Shown here one piece after another: positions 50,020 to 59,411 of a DNA stretch of 64,000 bases; position 1 is the stretch's first letter, and each line of letters starts with the position of its first letter. Under the pieces are notes generated by a model. It saw nothing but the letters and a program-made list of their open reading frames with translations, searched no databases and was not told the origin of the DNA. Source of the DNA: Candidatus Eremiobacteraceae bacterium (GTDB lineage: Bacteria; Vulcanimicrobiota; Vulcanimicrobiia; Eremiobacterales; Eremiobacteraceae); contig DATGJI010000024.1 of NCBI GenBank assembly GCA_035295225.1, forward strand, positions 1-64,000, written 5' to 3'. The translations under genes and the position numbers were made by a program.

Positions 50020-51081
50020 ATGCCGACGACGACACGCGCGGCGGTCTACGACCGCGATGGCAGCATAACGCTAAAGGATCTAGCGCTCGACGCGCCCGCC
50101 AAGGGCGAACTCGTCGTGCGCATCACCGCGTGCGGCATTTGCCCGGGCGAGGTGCTCGCGTGGTACGTCGCGCGCAAAGCACCGTTCGTGCTCGGGCACG
50201 AACCGGTCGGAGTCATCGAACGCTGTGGTGACGGTGCTGCGCCAGGCTCCAACGGCGCAAAGCCGTTCGCGGTCGGCGAACGTGTCTTCATCCACCATCA
50301 CGCACCGTGCATGACGTGCCGATCCTGCCTACGCGGCGACCACGTCCAGTGCGCGACGTGGCGTTCGACCCACCTCGTGCCGGGAGGCATGGCGACCTTT
50401 GCGGTCGTGCCCGAAGCAAACGTGCGCGCCGACGTGCTGCGCCTGCCCGATGCGCTCGGTGACGACGCCGCAACATTGATCGAACCGCTTGCGACCGTCG
50501 TCAAGTCGGTGCGCCGTTCGCGCATGCGCGCGCGCGATCGCGTGTTAGTCATCGGCCTCGGCGTCATGGGTCTACTGCACATCGCGCTGATGCGCCATCG
50601 CAACGCGGGGTTTGTGCTCGCGGCCGATCGCGTGCCCGAGCGTCTCGCATGCGCCACGCGCATGGGCGCCGATCGCGTGCTCGATGTCTCGACGGATAAG
50701 ATCGAAGAACTCGTCGCATCGGAGACCGGCGGAGACGGCGCCGACGTCGTGATCGTCGGGCCGGGGTCCACAGATGCGATGGAGAGCGCGTTGCGCTGCG
50801 CAGCGCGCGGCGGTACGATCGTGCTTTTCACCCCGCTGCCGGAACGCGATCGCTGGGAGCTGCCGGTACATGACGTCTACTTCAAAGACCTCACGATCAC
50901 CGCAAGTTACTCCGCCGGACCGGACGATACGCGCGAAGCGCTGGCGCTTCTGAACGGCGGACTCGACGTCGCGCCGCTCTTCACCCATCGTTTCCCCTTA
51001 GACGGCGTCGTCGATGCATACCGGCTCGTCGCGCAAGCGCGCGAAGCGCTCAAAGTCGTCGTATATCCAGGTGCGCGATGA
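50020..51081 (+). CDS. Zinc-dependent alcohol/polyol dehydrogenase-like protein (second of pair)
   Basis: A 353-residue medium-chain dehydrogenase. Catalytic zinc ligands C38 (TACGICPGE) and H60-E61 (GHEPVG); structural zinc cysteines C97, C100, C103 and C111 (CMTCRSCLRGDHVQC). The nucleotide site is VLVIGLGVMGLL. Only part of the sequence resembles the first gene, so the two enzymes probably catalyse different steps, for example two oxidations of one sugar-like compound. ATG 50020; its stop overlaps the cupin gene. Confidence 0.92.
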   Translation: MPTTTRAAVYDRDGSITLKDLALDAPAKGELVVRITACGICPGEVLAWYVARKAPFVLGHEPVGVIERCGDGAAPGSNGAKPFAVGERVFIHHHAPCMTCRSCLRGDHVQCATWRSTHLVPGGMATFAVVPEANVRADVLRLPDALGDDAATLIEPLATVVKSVRRSRMRARDRVLVIGLGVMGLLHIALMRHRNAGFVLAADRVPERLACATRMGADRVLDVSTDKIEELVASETGGDGADVVIVGPGSTDAMESALRCAARGGTIVLFTPLPERDRWELPVHDVYFKDLTITASYSAGPDDTREALALLNGGLDVAPLFTHRFPLDGVVDAYRLVAQAREALKVVVYPGAR

Positions 51082-51536
51082 AGCATGAGTTTGATCCGGC
51101 CTCATTCTCCTGGCGCGGCATCGAGACAGAAGGCTACCGTGCGGGGCGAGAGGATCTTCCGGATCAAGGCTACCGCGGCGTCACGCGCTTCACGATCACG
51201 TCGCGCGAAAGCGTTCCTTGCAACTTTGAAGTCCGCTACTTCGAGATCGCGCCCGGCGGGTATACGCGGCTCGAGCGGCACGCGCACGTGCATTCCGTGA
51301 CGGTGCTGCGCGGTTCGGGCTATGCGATTGTTGGTTCGGAGATCCACGGGCTCGGATCGCACGATCACGTCTACGTACCGCCGCAGACGCTGCATCAATT
51401 CGTCAACGACGGCGACGCGCCGCTCGGATTTCTCTGCGTGGTCGACGGTGAGCGCGATCGGCCCGAGCAGCCGAACGCGCGCGATCTAGACCTCTTGAAT
51501 AGTAATGATGCGACACGCGGGCGATATAAGCTGTAG
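51078..51536 (+). CDS. Cupin-domain protein
   Basis: A 152-residue cupin. The first cupin motif is visible as GGYTRLERHAHVHSVTVLRGSG (two histidines), and the second as DHVYVPPQTLHQFVNDGDAPLGFLCV (one histidine). This would bind a divalent metal, and cupins in such operons are often sugar isomerases, epimerases or hydroxylases. The ATG overlaps the preceding stop (ATGA), so it is the third gene of the dehydrogenase operon. The reaction is not readable. Confidence 0.9.
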   Translation: MKHEFDPASFSWRGIETEGYRAGREDLPDQGYRGVTRFTITSRESVPCNFEVRYFEIAPGGYTRLERHAHVHSVTVLRGSGYAIVGSEIHGLGSHDHVYVPPQTLHQFVNDGDAPLGFLCVVDGERDRPEQPNARDLDLLNSNDATRGRYKL

Positions 51537-51649
51537 CAGGCAGGCCTCCCCACAACTCCCAATAAATTAGTTGCTATTCGGATTCTGAAGCGGCCGAGCC
51601 ACATGCAGGCGCCGACTTCATGTCTGCCCACTATGATGGAGCATCTATC

Positions 51650-54277
51650 ATGACGCGTTTCTTGGCATGCATCGCTTCCTTATCGTCGCTGATCGTCGCG
51701 ATCTCCGCGGCCGGGCCGGTCCAAGCGGCCGGATCTGCAAGTCCGAATCCGGCGGCTTCGCCGAGCGACTACCAGCAGTTCGTCGCCGGCCTGACGCCGC
51801 AGAACGGCCTCTTCACGCTGTGGCGTAAAGATGGAAAAGTCTATCTCGAGTTGACCAAGGATCAACTCGACACCGACTTCATCGAGACGTCCACGCCGGA
51901 AACGGGGATGGGCGGTCTTGGCGTCGCGCCGGGCAATCCATATTACCAACTGGCGCGCGTCATGCGCTTTTCGCGTCAAGACAACAACGTCGTCATCACG
52001 TTCCCGAACACGTCGTTCGTCGCGCCCGACGGATCGCCGTCTGCGCTTGCGATCTCGCAAAACTTTCCGCCATCCGTTCTGGCGGTGGAACCGCTCGCCG
52101 CGACCGACCCGGCTACCGGCAATGTCGTCATCGACGCTTCCCCGTTCCTCGGCGATGTCTCAGATATCACGGACGGCATCCGCGGCATCAGCCAGGACCC
52201 ACAGAGCCAGTATCATCTCGACCGCGGCAAGTCGTTGTTCGGAGTCTCGAAGGATTTTCCCGACAATGTGATCCTTGAAGCGGTTCAGACGTGGACCACA
52301 GACTTGCCTGACGCATCCGTGGACAACATGATCGACCCGCGCAATTTCCAGCTGAAGATGAAATACAACATCGCAAAGGCGCCGCCGGCGGGTTCGTACA
52401 TGCCGCGGATCGCAGACGACCGCGTCGGCTACTATCCGAACATCCTCTTGGACTACGAGGCGAACTTGGCGCGCGCGCGACAGTTGCGCTACATCCTGCG
52501 CTGGGACGTCCGACCGTCCGATCCAAGCAAGGCGCTGTCGCCGGCGATCCATCCGATGGTCTACTATTTGTCGGACACGATCCCGTTTGAATATCGCCAG
52601 CCGATCAAAGATGCGCTGCTGACATGGAACAAGGCCTTCGAAAAAATCGGCATCAGCGGAGCGGTGCAAGTGCGCAACCAACCCACCGATCCGTCGTGGG
52701 ATCCCGACGACATCAACGTGAACGTCGTCCATTGGCTGACGCAAGCCTACAACGGCGGCTACGCCCAAGCCGGCACGGTCTGGGATCCCCGCACCGGTCA
52801 GATACTGAAGACATCGATCGTGATCGATGCCGACCTCGTGCACTTCTCGGGACTGACGATCCAGGACTACGTCGCGCCGACCATCGACGCGGCCACGCCA
52901 CGCGCGCCGTTCAGCGACGAGCTGCGCTACGGGCAAGAAGCGCGCGCTTCGGCGGCGTTTGGGATGTACGCCCTCGCGGCGATGGGCGCGCCGCTCTCGC
53001 AATCGCAGCTGTTGAAGTATGCGCAGGACAGTCTCAAAGCGATCGTCCTCCACGAGTCCGGCCACGAGTGGGGCTTGCAGCACAACTTCATCGCGTCAGA
53101 AGCGTATTCCGCAAAGCAGTTGCAGAGCAAAGCGTTCACGTCGCGCTACGGCATCGTGAATTCGGTCATGGAATACACGCCTGTCAACTTGTGGCCGCGC
53201 GGCGTGTCGCAGGGGGCGCTCTTCCAGACCGTGCTCGGCCCTTACGATTACTACGCGATCCACTGGGGCTACGCCGCGATCCCGGGCGCAGCGACGCCGC
53301 AAGCAGAGGTGCCGACGCTCTCGCAATGGGCGCAAGTCTGGCAGCAGCCGTTCTACCGCTTCGCGATGGATGAAGACGTCCAGTGGGGCAACGGCCACGC
53401 GATCGACCCGCGCGTGAATCAGTTCGATCTATCCAATGACAACGTCGGTTGGTGCGGCGCACAGCTCTCCATCGCCGACGATCTCATCGGCAAGATCTCC
53501 AAGCGCTTCACGTCGCTCGGCGATACGCACGATGCGCAGCAACAGGCATTTGGCGCGGCATGGCGCGTCATCTCGCGCTGCGTCTCGTTTGCAAACCACT
53601 ACGTCGCCGGCGAGTACGTCTCGCGAGCGCACATCGGCGACCCCGGAGCGCCGCTGCCGTTGACCGCTGTCTCACGCTCGGATGCGCGCCGCGCGTTTGA
53701 CCTGCTCGATCGCCGGCTTCTCGGTGCGAACGCTTTCTCGTACCCGGCACAGACGCTGCGGCAGATGGTCTACACGGAATGGGTGACGGACTTCCCCCAG
53801 CCGCTGTGGGCGTACAACCCTCCGCTGCGCCACGACGTGCCGGTCGCGACGCTTGCGGAATCGCTGCAAGCGGCGACACTGTCGCGGTTGTTCCAACCGA
53901 CGATGCTGCAGCGGCTCGACGACCTGTCGCTGAAATATCCGGCGGGTTCCACGATGAGCCTGGCCGATCTCTTCGCGTGGACGCAAGCGTCCGTATTCGG
54001 GGATCTGCGTTCGAACGGCGCACCGAGCGAGATCCATCGCAGCGTCCAGCAATGGTACGCGCATCTGCTCGCGGGGCTTGTTCTCTCACCCGGTGCGGGA
54101 ACTCCCTACGACGCGCAGTCCCTTGCGCGCGCCGAACTCGTGGATCTCCAGTCAGAGCTGAATGCGGCGCGGTCGCGCGGCGGCCACGACGCGATGACTG
54201 CCGCGCACCTCGCGAGTTTGCAAGTGCTGGTCGATCGAACGCTCAACGCGCAGATCGCGCTGCCTGCCCCCGGCTGA
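51650..54277 (+). CDS. Large secreted zinc metallopeptidase (metzincin-type, DUF5117/DUF4953-like)
   Basis: An 875-residue protein with signal peptide (FLACIASLSSLIVAISAAGPVQA). The first ~280 residues form a DUF5117-like beta domain. The catalytic domain has HESGHEWGLQHN: H468, H472 and H478 bind zinc, E469 is the catalytic acid, and M507 (SVMEYTP) is the Met-turn. The C-terminal part (DUF4953-like) includes DEDVQWGNGHAIDPRVNQFDLSND. Proteins of this kind are widespread in environmental bacteria; their substrates are unknown. ATG 51650, with a possible upstream alternative at 51620. It is followed by a terminator. Confidence 0.93.
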   Translation: MTRFLACIASLSSLIVAISAAGPVQAAGSASPNPAASPSDYQQFVAGLTPQNGLFTLWRKDGKVYLELTKDQLDTDFIETSTPETGMGGLGVAPGNPYYQLARVMRFSRQDNNVVITFPNTSFVAPDGSPSALAISQNFPPSVLAVEPLAATDPATGNVVIDASPFLGDVSDITDGIRGISQDPQSQYHLDRGKSLFGVSKDFPDNVILEAVQTWTTDLPDASVDNMIDPRNFQLKMKYNIAKAPPAGSYMPRIADDRVGYYPNILLDYEANLARARQLRYILRWDVRPSDPSKALSPAIHPMVYYLSDTIPFEYRQPIKDALLTWNKAFEKIGISGAVQVRNQPTDPSWDPDDINVNVVHWLTQAYNGGYAQAGTVWDPRTGQILKTSIVIDADLVHFSGLTIQDYVAPTIDAATPRAPFSDELRYGQEARASAAFGMYALAAMGAPLSQSQLLKYAQDSLKAIVLHESGHEWGLQHNFIASEAYSAKQLQSKAFTSRYGIVNSVMEYTPVNLWPRGVSQGALFQTVLGPYDYYAIHWGYAAIPGAATPQAEVPTLSQWAQVWQQPFYRFAMDEDVQWGNGHAIDPRVNQFDLSNDNVGWCGAQLSIADDLIGKISKRFTSLGDTHDAQQQAFGAAWRVISRCVSFANHYVAGEYVSRAHIGDPGAPLPLTAVSRSDARRAFDLLDRRLLGANAFSYPAQTLRQMVYTEWVTDFPQPLWAYNPPLRHDVPVATLAESLQAATLSRLFQPTMLQRLDDLSLKYPAGSTMSLADLFAWTQASVFGDLRSNGAPSEIHRSVQQWYAHLLAGLVLSPGAGTPYDAQSLARAELVDLQSELNAARSRGGHDAMTAAHLASLQVLVDRTLNAQIALPAPG

Positions 54278-54300
54278 TCGCGGGGGTCGACAACTACAGG

Positions 54301-54328
54301 GACGGTCGGCCTAGCGAGGCCGACCGTC
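54301..54328 (+). terminator. Hairpin after the secreted metallopeptidase
   Basis: GACGGTCGGCCT (54301-54312), AGCG loop, AGGCCGACCGTC (54317-54328), a perfect 12-bp stem 23 bases after the peptidase stop codon and 13 before the convergent SEC-C frame. No T run follows on the plus strand. The GGCC core is related to the hairpins at 46557 and 48815. Confidence 0.7.
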
Positions 54329-54341
54329 GATCGATCAATCC

Positions 54342-54583
54342 CTAAAAGAAGTCGTTGCGTTCGGCGCCATCATACCGACCCGACCGCAAACAACAGCGCT
54401 TGAACTTGCGGCCCGACAGGCATGGGCACAGGTCATTTCTTCCGAGCTTTTCCAGAAGTTGCTTGTCGGTGTGGACGATTCTGAATGCCCCTCCGGACTC
54501 GTGTTTCGGACGGGAATCCTTTGCGCCGTTTGCTAGTGGGTTCGAAAGCTAGGCGTTTGGTCGTGGTGTGTCTTGCGTGTCAT
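54342..54583 (-). pseudogene. SEC-C motif small protein gene with an apparent frameshift
   Basis: The 3' part in one frame encodes [20 protein letters not shown], a SEC-C zinc motif (CPC-x-SG-x-x-x-K-x-CC), followed by a short tail and stop (54342-54344). This frame has no usual start codon before an upstream stop at 54549-54551. A second frame starts at ATG 54583 with a strong SD (GGAGGGTACG) but ends after 16 codons at 54533. The lengths differ by one base from a continuous frame, so a single-base loss (or a sequence error, or programmed slippage) would join them to an 80-residue protein. Small SEC-C proteins usually bind zinc. Confidence 0.7.
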
Positions 54584-54745
54584 GATCGTACCCTCCGTTT
54601 CGCTCTGATGGCGACGATGCATGGTAACACGATCGCGCGGCACGCGTCAATTTCGCGATATTCCGTTGCGAACATTAGGCGTTGGTGAGAACGCTGCCGG
54701 TGACGTAAGGAAGCGCGGCCGCGGCGCCAGAAATGCCGCGGCATC

Positions 54746-55624
54746 ATGGAAGAGCGGCGCTGGGTCCGGGCGGCAGGCACGAGCGAGATGGAGTTCTACC
54801 AGCGCGCTTCGAGCAAGGACCGTTCGTGGGCTGGCTTCGAGTGCGCGCTGTACGACACGTCAGGGGGTCTCGTCGAAGTTCCGGCCGCGCTGTCGTATCA
54901 CGTGAGCATGCACGTCGGAGCGCCTGTTTTCGCTTCGTGCCGCTGCGATGGTCCGATACACAAACGCTTGCAGACCGCCGGCGACATCGACATCGTGCCG
55001 TTCGGCTGCGCTGCCGCATGGGAAGACGACGGTCCGACGTCGATGCTGAGCATGCGGCTCTCGCCGGCACTCGTGCGGTCGGTCGCTGATTCTATGGGTT
55101 TGAATCCCGACCGGCTCTACATCGAGCCGCAGTTGCAGATCAAAGATCCGAAACTGCAACACCTCGGGTGGGCGGTCAAAGCAGAACTGGAGGCGATCGA
55201 TCCGTTCGGCCGGCTCTATGCCGAAAGTCTCGGCACCGCGCTTGCCGTGCACATGTTGCGTCGTTACGCGCCAAGGATCGAGCTGCCGGCAGGACGCGGC
55301 CTGTCGAAGAGACAGCTGAACCGCATACTTGAATACATTCACGATCACCTCGGTTCCGATCTTTCACTCGCCGAGCTTTCGGAGGTCATCGGCGTCAGCG
55401 CATCGCACCTTAAAGCGCAGTTCAAAGAGAGTACCGGAACGCCCGTGCACCAATACATCGTCCAACGCCGGGTCAACTATGCCGTGGAACTGCTGTCGGG
55501 CGGCAAGCGCCGGCTTAGCGAGGTCGCGTTGCAGGCTGGATTCGCAGATCAGAGCCATATGGCGCGCTGCATGCGCCGCGTCATCGGCATGACGCCTTCA
55601 GGCGTCATCGCTCGTCACTCGTGA
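54746..55624 (+). CDS. AraC-family transcriptional regulator
   Basis: A 292-residue regulator. The N-terminal ~170 residues form a cupin-like sensor region. The C-terminal ~100 residues carry two helix-turn-helix motifs of the AraC family: LSLAELSEVIGVSASHLKAQFKESTG and KRRLSEVALQAGFADQSHMARCMRRVIG (in pieces), followed by TPSGVIARHS. It should activate or repress neighbouring genes. The ATG at 54746 lies right after a GCCGCGGC hairpin (54718-54742); ATG 54788 is a possible alternative start. Its stop overlaps the GTG of the redoxin gene by four bases. Confidence 0.9.
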   Translation: MEERRWVRAAGTSEMEFYQRASSKDRSWAGFECALYDTSGGLVEVPAALSYHVSMHVGAPVFASCRCDGPIHKRLQTAGDIDIVPFGCAAAWEDDGPTSMLSMRLSPALVRSVADSMGLNPDRLYIEPQLQIKDPKLQHLGWAVKAELEAIDPFGRLYAESLGTALAVHMLRRYAPRIELPAGRGLSKRQLNRILEYIHDHLGSDLSLAELSEVIGVSASHLKAQFKESTGTPVHQYIVQRRVNYAVELLSGGKRRLSEVALQAGFADQSHMARCMRRVIGMTPSGVIARHS

Positions 55625-56724
55625 CGGTGTTCACGCGTTCGGCAGTTGCGGTCGTCTTGGCCGCTGCCTTGTTGTCAGGTTCGATGGAAATCGGCGCGCC
55701 CGCGCGCGCGGCGGGCGTCGCATTGCTGCAAGATTTCACCGGCGGCGCCGGCTGGCTCAACGGCTCGCCACTCACGCCCGCTGATCTGCGCGGCAAAGTC
55801 GTACTCGTCGATTTCTGGGAATACAACTGCGTCAATTGTCTGCGCACGCTGCCGTACCTGAAGGCGTGGTACGCACGCTATCACGCCGACGGATTCGAGA
55901 TCGTGGGCGTGCACTCGCCGGAGTTCGGCTTCGCGGGTGATCGCCAGAACGTCGCGAGCGCCGCGCAACGGCTCGGCGTCACCTGGCCGGTCGTCATGGA
56001 CAACGATCACACGATCTGGACGCGTTACAACGTCGAGGCATGGCCGACAGAAGACCTTTTCGATCAGGACGGCAAGATCGTCGAACTTCAGCAAGGCGAA
56101 GGGAACTATCCGCAGACCGAAGCGAAGATCCAAGCGTTACTGAGAGCCAAGAACCCGACGTTGAAACTGCCGCCCGTGATGGCGTTACTGCCGCAGGATA
56201 ACTACGACAAGCCCGGAGCGGTCTGCTATCCGCAAACGCCGGAGATGTTCGTCGGCCCGTGGCATGGGCAGATGGTCGCCGATGCCGGCGCCTTCAACGA
56301 CCCCGCCAAGGACACGATCTATCAGGATCCGGGCGCGCCGCATCGCGAAGGGGCGATCTACCTTCAGGGTTACTGGCACGCGACCCAGGACCTGGAAGGC
56401 ATGGTCTCCGGCGGAAGTGACGGCTACCTGCAGCTGCACTACAAGGCGATTCAGGTTCTCGTTGTCATGAAGCCTGAGAGCGGCGGTTCTGTGCGGGTGG
56501 TCGTCACGCAAGACGGCAAACCAATCGATCGCGCAAATGCGGGCCCCGATATCCATTTCGACGCGAATGGCGCCTCGTACGTGACGGTCGATGCGGCCCG
56601 CGCATACGAGATATTGGATAACGTTCATTTCGGCGAGCACGAGCTGCGGCTTTCTCCGCAACATTTCGGCGCGGGGATTTACGATTTCGCATTCGAGTCA
56701 TGCGAGGTGGGAACCGACTCGTAA
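55621..56724 (+). CDS. Exported thioredoxin-like (redoxin) protein with C-terminal beta domain
   Basis: A 367-residue protein. Signal peptide (AVVLAAALLSGSMEIGAPARA), then a TlpA/DipZ-like redoxin domain: GKVVLVDFWEYNCVNCLRTLP, with the CxxC pair C70 and C73 (CVNC). The cis-proline region is WPTEDLF. The C-terminal ~170 residues (from about 195) form a separate beta-rich domain resembling the extra domain of DipZ-type proteins. It probably reduces or isomerises disulfides, or is a redox sensor, in the periplasm. It starts at a GTG overlapping the AraC stop, so it is probably coupled to the regulator. Confidence 0.9.
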   Translation: MTVFTRSAVAVVLAAALLSGSMEIGAPARAAGVALLQDFTGGAGWLNGSPLTPADLRGKVVLVDFWEYNCVNCLRTLPYLKAWYARYHADGFEIVGVHSPEFGFAGDRQNVASAAQRLGVTWPVVMDNDHTIWTRYNVEAWPTEDLFDQDGKIVELQQGEGNYPQTEAKIQALLRAKNPTLKLPPVMALLPQDNYDKPGAVCYPQTPEMFVGPWHGQMVADAGAFNDPAKDTIYQDPGAPHREGAIYLQGYWHATQDLEGMVSGGSDGYLQLHYKAIQVLVVMKPESGGSVRVVVTQDGKPIDRANAGPDIHFDANGASYVTVDAARAYEILDNVHFGEHELRLSPQHFGAGIYDFAFESCEVGTDS

Positions 56725-56790
56725 TAGGACGAGCATCGCTCGCCCAACCGCGCCCTCGCCCGATCGCGCGCTCGCCCAAATCAGGACTTC

Positions 56791-58743
56791 ATGCTGCGCG
56801 TTGCCAAGAGCACGCTCGTGGGCGTCCGTCTTCACACTCATCGATTTGCAACGGTCGCGTTCGCTTTCGTGGCGTCATGCCTCGGCGCCGGTTCCATGGG
56901 CGTGGCGCTTGCAGACCCCACCCCTTCGCCGACGCCGACGCTCGCGACGCATCGGATCTCGGTGCACTCGACGATCGAGACGCTCTTTCTCACGCAAGGC
57001 GCGTCCGGTCCGGGCTTGCGGCCCGTAGAAGGCCCGGGATTTGCGAACGGGGCGCCTGCGGCGCCGGTGTCGCCATACGATGTGTTCTCCGGCGCCCCGA
57101 TGGTGCCGGGACTCGTCGGCCAAAACCAGCTGACGCTCACTGCGGCGTACCGCGCGAAAGGCGTTGACTTCGCCATAACGTTTGGCGCCGAATCACTCGT
57201 CGGCGATCGGACGAACGAGGAGTATTGGGCGGAGCCGCTGCTACCGGAAGACAATCCGCATCTCGGCTCGCGGGCGATCGGATTATCCATCGTCTTTCCG
57301 ACCCATCCTGGGACCGACGACTACATCGGAACACGCGCGGGGATTTCGCAGGCAAGTATAACATCCGACGGCGGCAAGCTATCGCTGCGCGGCGGATGGC
57401 TGAATCTCAACCAGTCGCTTGGCTTTGTCTTCACCGCACCGCCGACGACGAACGCGCTCGCCGGACTGCTGCTCAAGACGCCTGAAAGCCTGAATCCAAA
57501 CTCGCCGGCGCTCGACGCCTGGGCCGCTCCGCCGTCGACACTCCCGATGCGCGGCCTCGATCTGACGTTTAGCGGCCGGCGCTTCAGCATCGAGGCGACC
57601 GATGCGGCGTTGCCTGCGTTGCCGGGCACGCCCGTCCGGCTGACCGGCTTGTCGGTCGGCGGCTTTGACGACGCGGGGCATGGCGCCATGGTCCAGACGA
57701 TCGACGTGCGAAGCGGCGGCACTCCGATCATCACGACCACCGGCTTCGGCGCAGCATTGCAGATAGTTCCGACAGACCAAGGGCAATTCGCCCTCAGCAC
57801 GCTTTATGGCCAACGCGAATCCATAACCGGCGCACGCATCGCCGAGCCGATCGGTCTCGGTTTTGACGCGGCGGTGGACTATGCGCATTCGGTCTATCAG
57901 GCCGACGGTCTGGGCAAACCGCAAAAGGCCGGAGGATCCTGGGCGCACGCGTCGCTTGCGCACGGCCTCGGATCGGCTACGCTTACGCTGCACTACTACC
58001 GATTCGAACCGACGTATGCGACGATCATCATGCCGTACGGCGTTCCCGAAAATGTCTGGAGCGTGGCATACTCGTGGCCCGGTCCATGGTTGAAATCGAA
58101 CTATCAACTGGTCGATACGACCGCGCTGGGCGTCAACCGTCAGGGACCGATGATCGCGTATTCATTCGCTTCGAAGACGGTCCAGGCGAATGCATCGTAT
58201 GCATCGTTCAAACAGATCACACCGATCACGTCCGCTAGTCTGACCGACCTTGGATTCGTCGAAGGATTCTTTCTCGTGCAACGCGACCCGGCCGACGCGA
58301 CGCTGGGGAGCTTCAAACGCCTGGCAACGTATGTCGGAAAGACGTTCGGATTCGGCACGCTCGGATTGGACTTCGTCGACGATGGCTTGCATCGCGATGC
58401 GAGTCCGCGCGCGCCGTTCGATGCAGTGTCGTACGACGTTCCGCAGACAGTGCTGAGCTGGTCGCGTCCTATCGGCGATCGGGCGCTGCTCGGCGCCGGC
58501 GCCGGCTACTACGGCATGCGCGGATCGTGGGCGGACGGGGCGGCGACGAACGTCGACTACGGGATGCACGCCTACTACGCGGGCGCGCAGTTCGCTCAAG
58601 TCGGGAGCGGCGCGCTTATGGTCACATTGCGCCGTTCCGACCTGCGAGGCGCGCCGTATTTCGGGGCGCTGCATGCGTTGCGATATGGTTCACCGGCCTT
58701 TGACGCGACGACGCTGCTAGTCGAAGAACGCCTGAAGATCTGA
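56791..58743 (+). CDS. Putative outer-membrane beta-barrel protein, unknown family
   Basis: A 650-residue protein with signal region (FATVAFAFVASCLGAGSMGVALA), a Pro/Thr linker and a long body with alternating hydrophobic/polar strands: LTLTAAYRAKGVDFAITFG, GKLSLRGGWLNLNQSLGFVF and GALMVTLRRSDLRGAPYF. The strand pattern and lack of cysteines suggest a barrel, but no barrel end motif is certain. I do not recognise a family. It lies 66 bases after the redoxin gene on the same strand. Confidence 0.65.
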   Translation: MLRVAKSTLVGVRLHTHRFATVAFAFVASCLGAGSMGVALADPTPSPTPTLATHRISVHSTIETLFLTQGASGPGLRPVEGPGFANGAPAAPVSPYDVFSGAPMVPGLVGQNQLTLTAAYRAKGVDFAITFGAESLVGDRTNEEYWAEPLLPEDNPHLGSRAIGLSIVFPTHPGTDDYIGTRAGISQASITSDGGKLSLRGGWLNLNQSLGFVFTAPPTTNALAGLLLKTPESLNPNSPALDAWAAPPSTLPMRGLDLTFSGRRFSIEATDAALPALPGTPVRLTGLSVGGFDDAGHGAMVQTIDVRSGGTPIITTTGFGAALQIVPTDQGQFALSTLYGQRESITGARIAEPIGLGFDAAVDYAHSVYQADGLGKPQKAGGSWAHASLAHGLGSATLTLHYYRFEPTYATIIMPYGVPENVWSVAYSWPGPWLKSNYQLVDTTALGVNRQGPMIAYSFASKTVQANASYASFKQITPITSASLTDLGFVEGFFLVQRDPADATLGSFKRLATYVGKTFGFGTLGLDFVDDGLHRDASPRAPFDAVSYDVPQTVLSWSRPIGDRALLGAGAGYYGMRGSWADGAATNVDYGMHAYYAGAQFAQVGSGALMVTLRRSDLRGAPYFGALHALRYGSPAFDATTLLVEERLKI

Positions 58744-58758
58744 ATCGGCGGATCGCGG

Positions 58759-59406
58759 ATGTACACACCTGGCGTGCTTATCTTCACCATCTTCGCTGTC
58801 GGTGTGCTGCACACGCTCGTCCCCGACCATTGGGCGCCGATCACGCTTATCGCGCGACAGCGCGGCTGGACACTGAGGCAGACCGCCCGGGCGGCTGCCG
58901 GCGCCGGCCTGGGCCACGTCGTGTCGACGTTGATCATCGCGATCGTCGTCTGGTTGGCGGGCGTTGCATTCGCGCAACGCTTTGGGGATCTCGTCAACAT
59001 CTTGACGAGCGCCGCGCTCATCGCGTTCGGCGGCTGGGTGGCGATCGGCGCGCTGCGTGAAGTTCGAGAAGCGAAGGACGCGAGCGTTAACCAGGAACAA
59101 TCCAATTCGCTTCGCGTCGATACAAGCGCAACGTCGTCGCGCACGGCGCTGCTTCTCATCCTAGGGTCCTCGCCGATGGTGGAAGGCATCCCGGCGTTCT
59201 TTGCGGCTTCCCGATACGGGATTGTCGTGATCGCTGTGATGTCTATCGTGTTCGCCATCTCGACGATCGCCACGTACGTGGTCTTGTGCGTCACGTCAGT
59301 CCGCGGCATGCAAAACCTGAACTTTGGCCCGATCGAACAATACGGGGAAGTGATCAGCGGCTCGATCATCGCGCTGCTCGGCATCGTGTTCTTATTCGTC
59401 CGCTAG
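58759..59406 (+). CDS. NiCoT/NicO-like membrane transporter, putative
   Basis: A 215-residue protein with about six membrane segments. Near the N-terminus is HTLVPDH (H18, D23, H24), an HX4DH motif like that of nickel/cobalt transporters (NiCoT/UreH/NicO families), followed by a second conserved GLGHV (about residues 50-54). A polar central loop (EVREAKDASVNQEQSN) separates two halves. This makes it a likely divalent-metal or cation transporter; the identity of the metal is unknown. It starts 15 bases after the barrel gene and probably belongs to the same unit. Confidence 0.75.
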   Translation: MYTPGVLIFTIFAVGVLHTLVPDHWAPITLIARQRGWTLRQTARAAAGAGLGHVVSTLIIAIVVWLAGVAFAQRFGDLVNILTSAALIAFGGWVAIGALREVREAKDASVNQEQSNSLRVDTSATSSRTALLLILGSSPMVEGIPAFFAASRYGIVVIAVMSIVFAISTIATYVVLCVTSVRGMQNLNFGPIEQYGEVISGSIIALLGIVFLFVR

Positions 59407-59411
59407 CTCCG

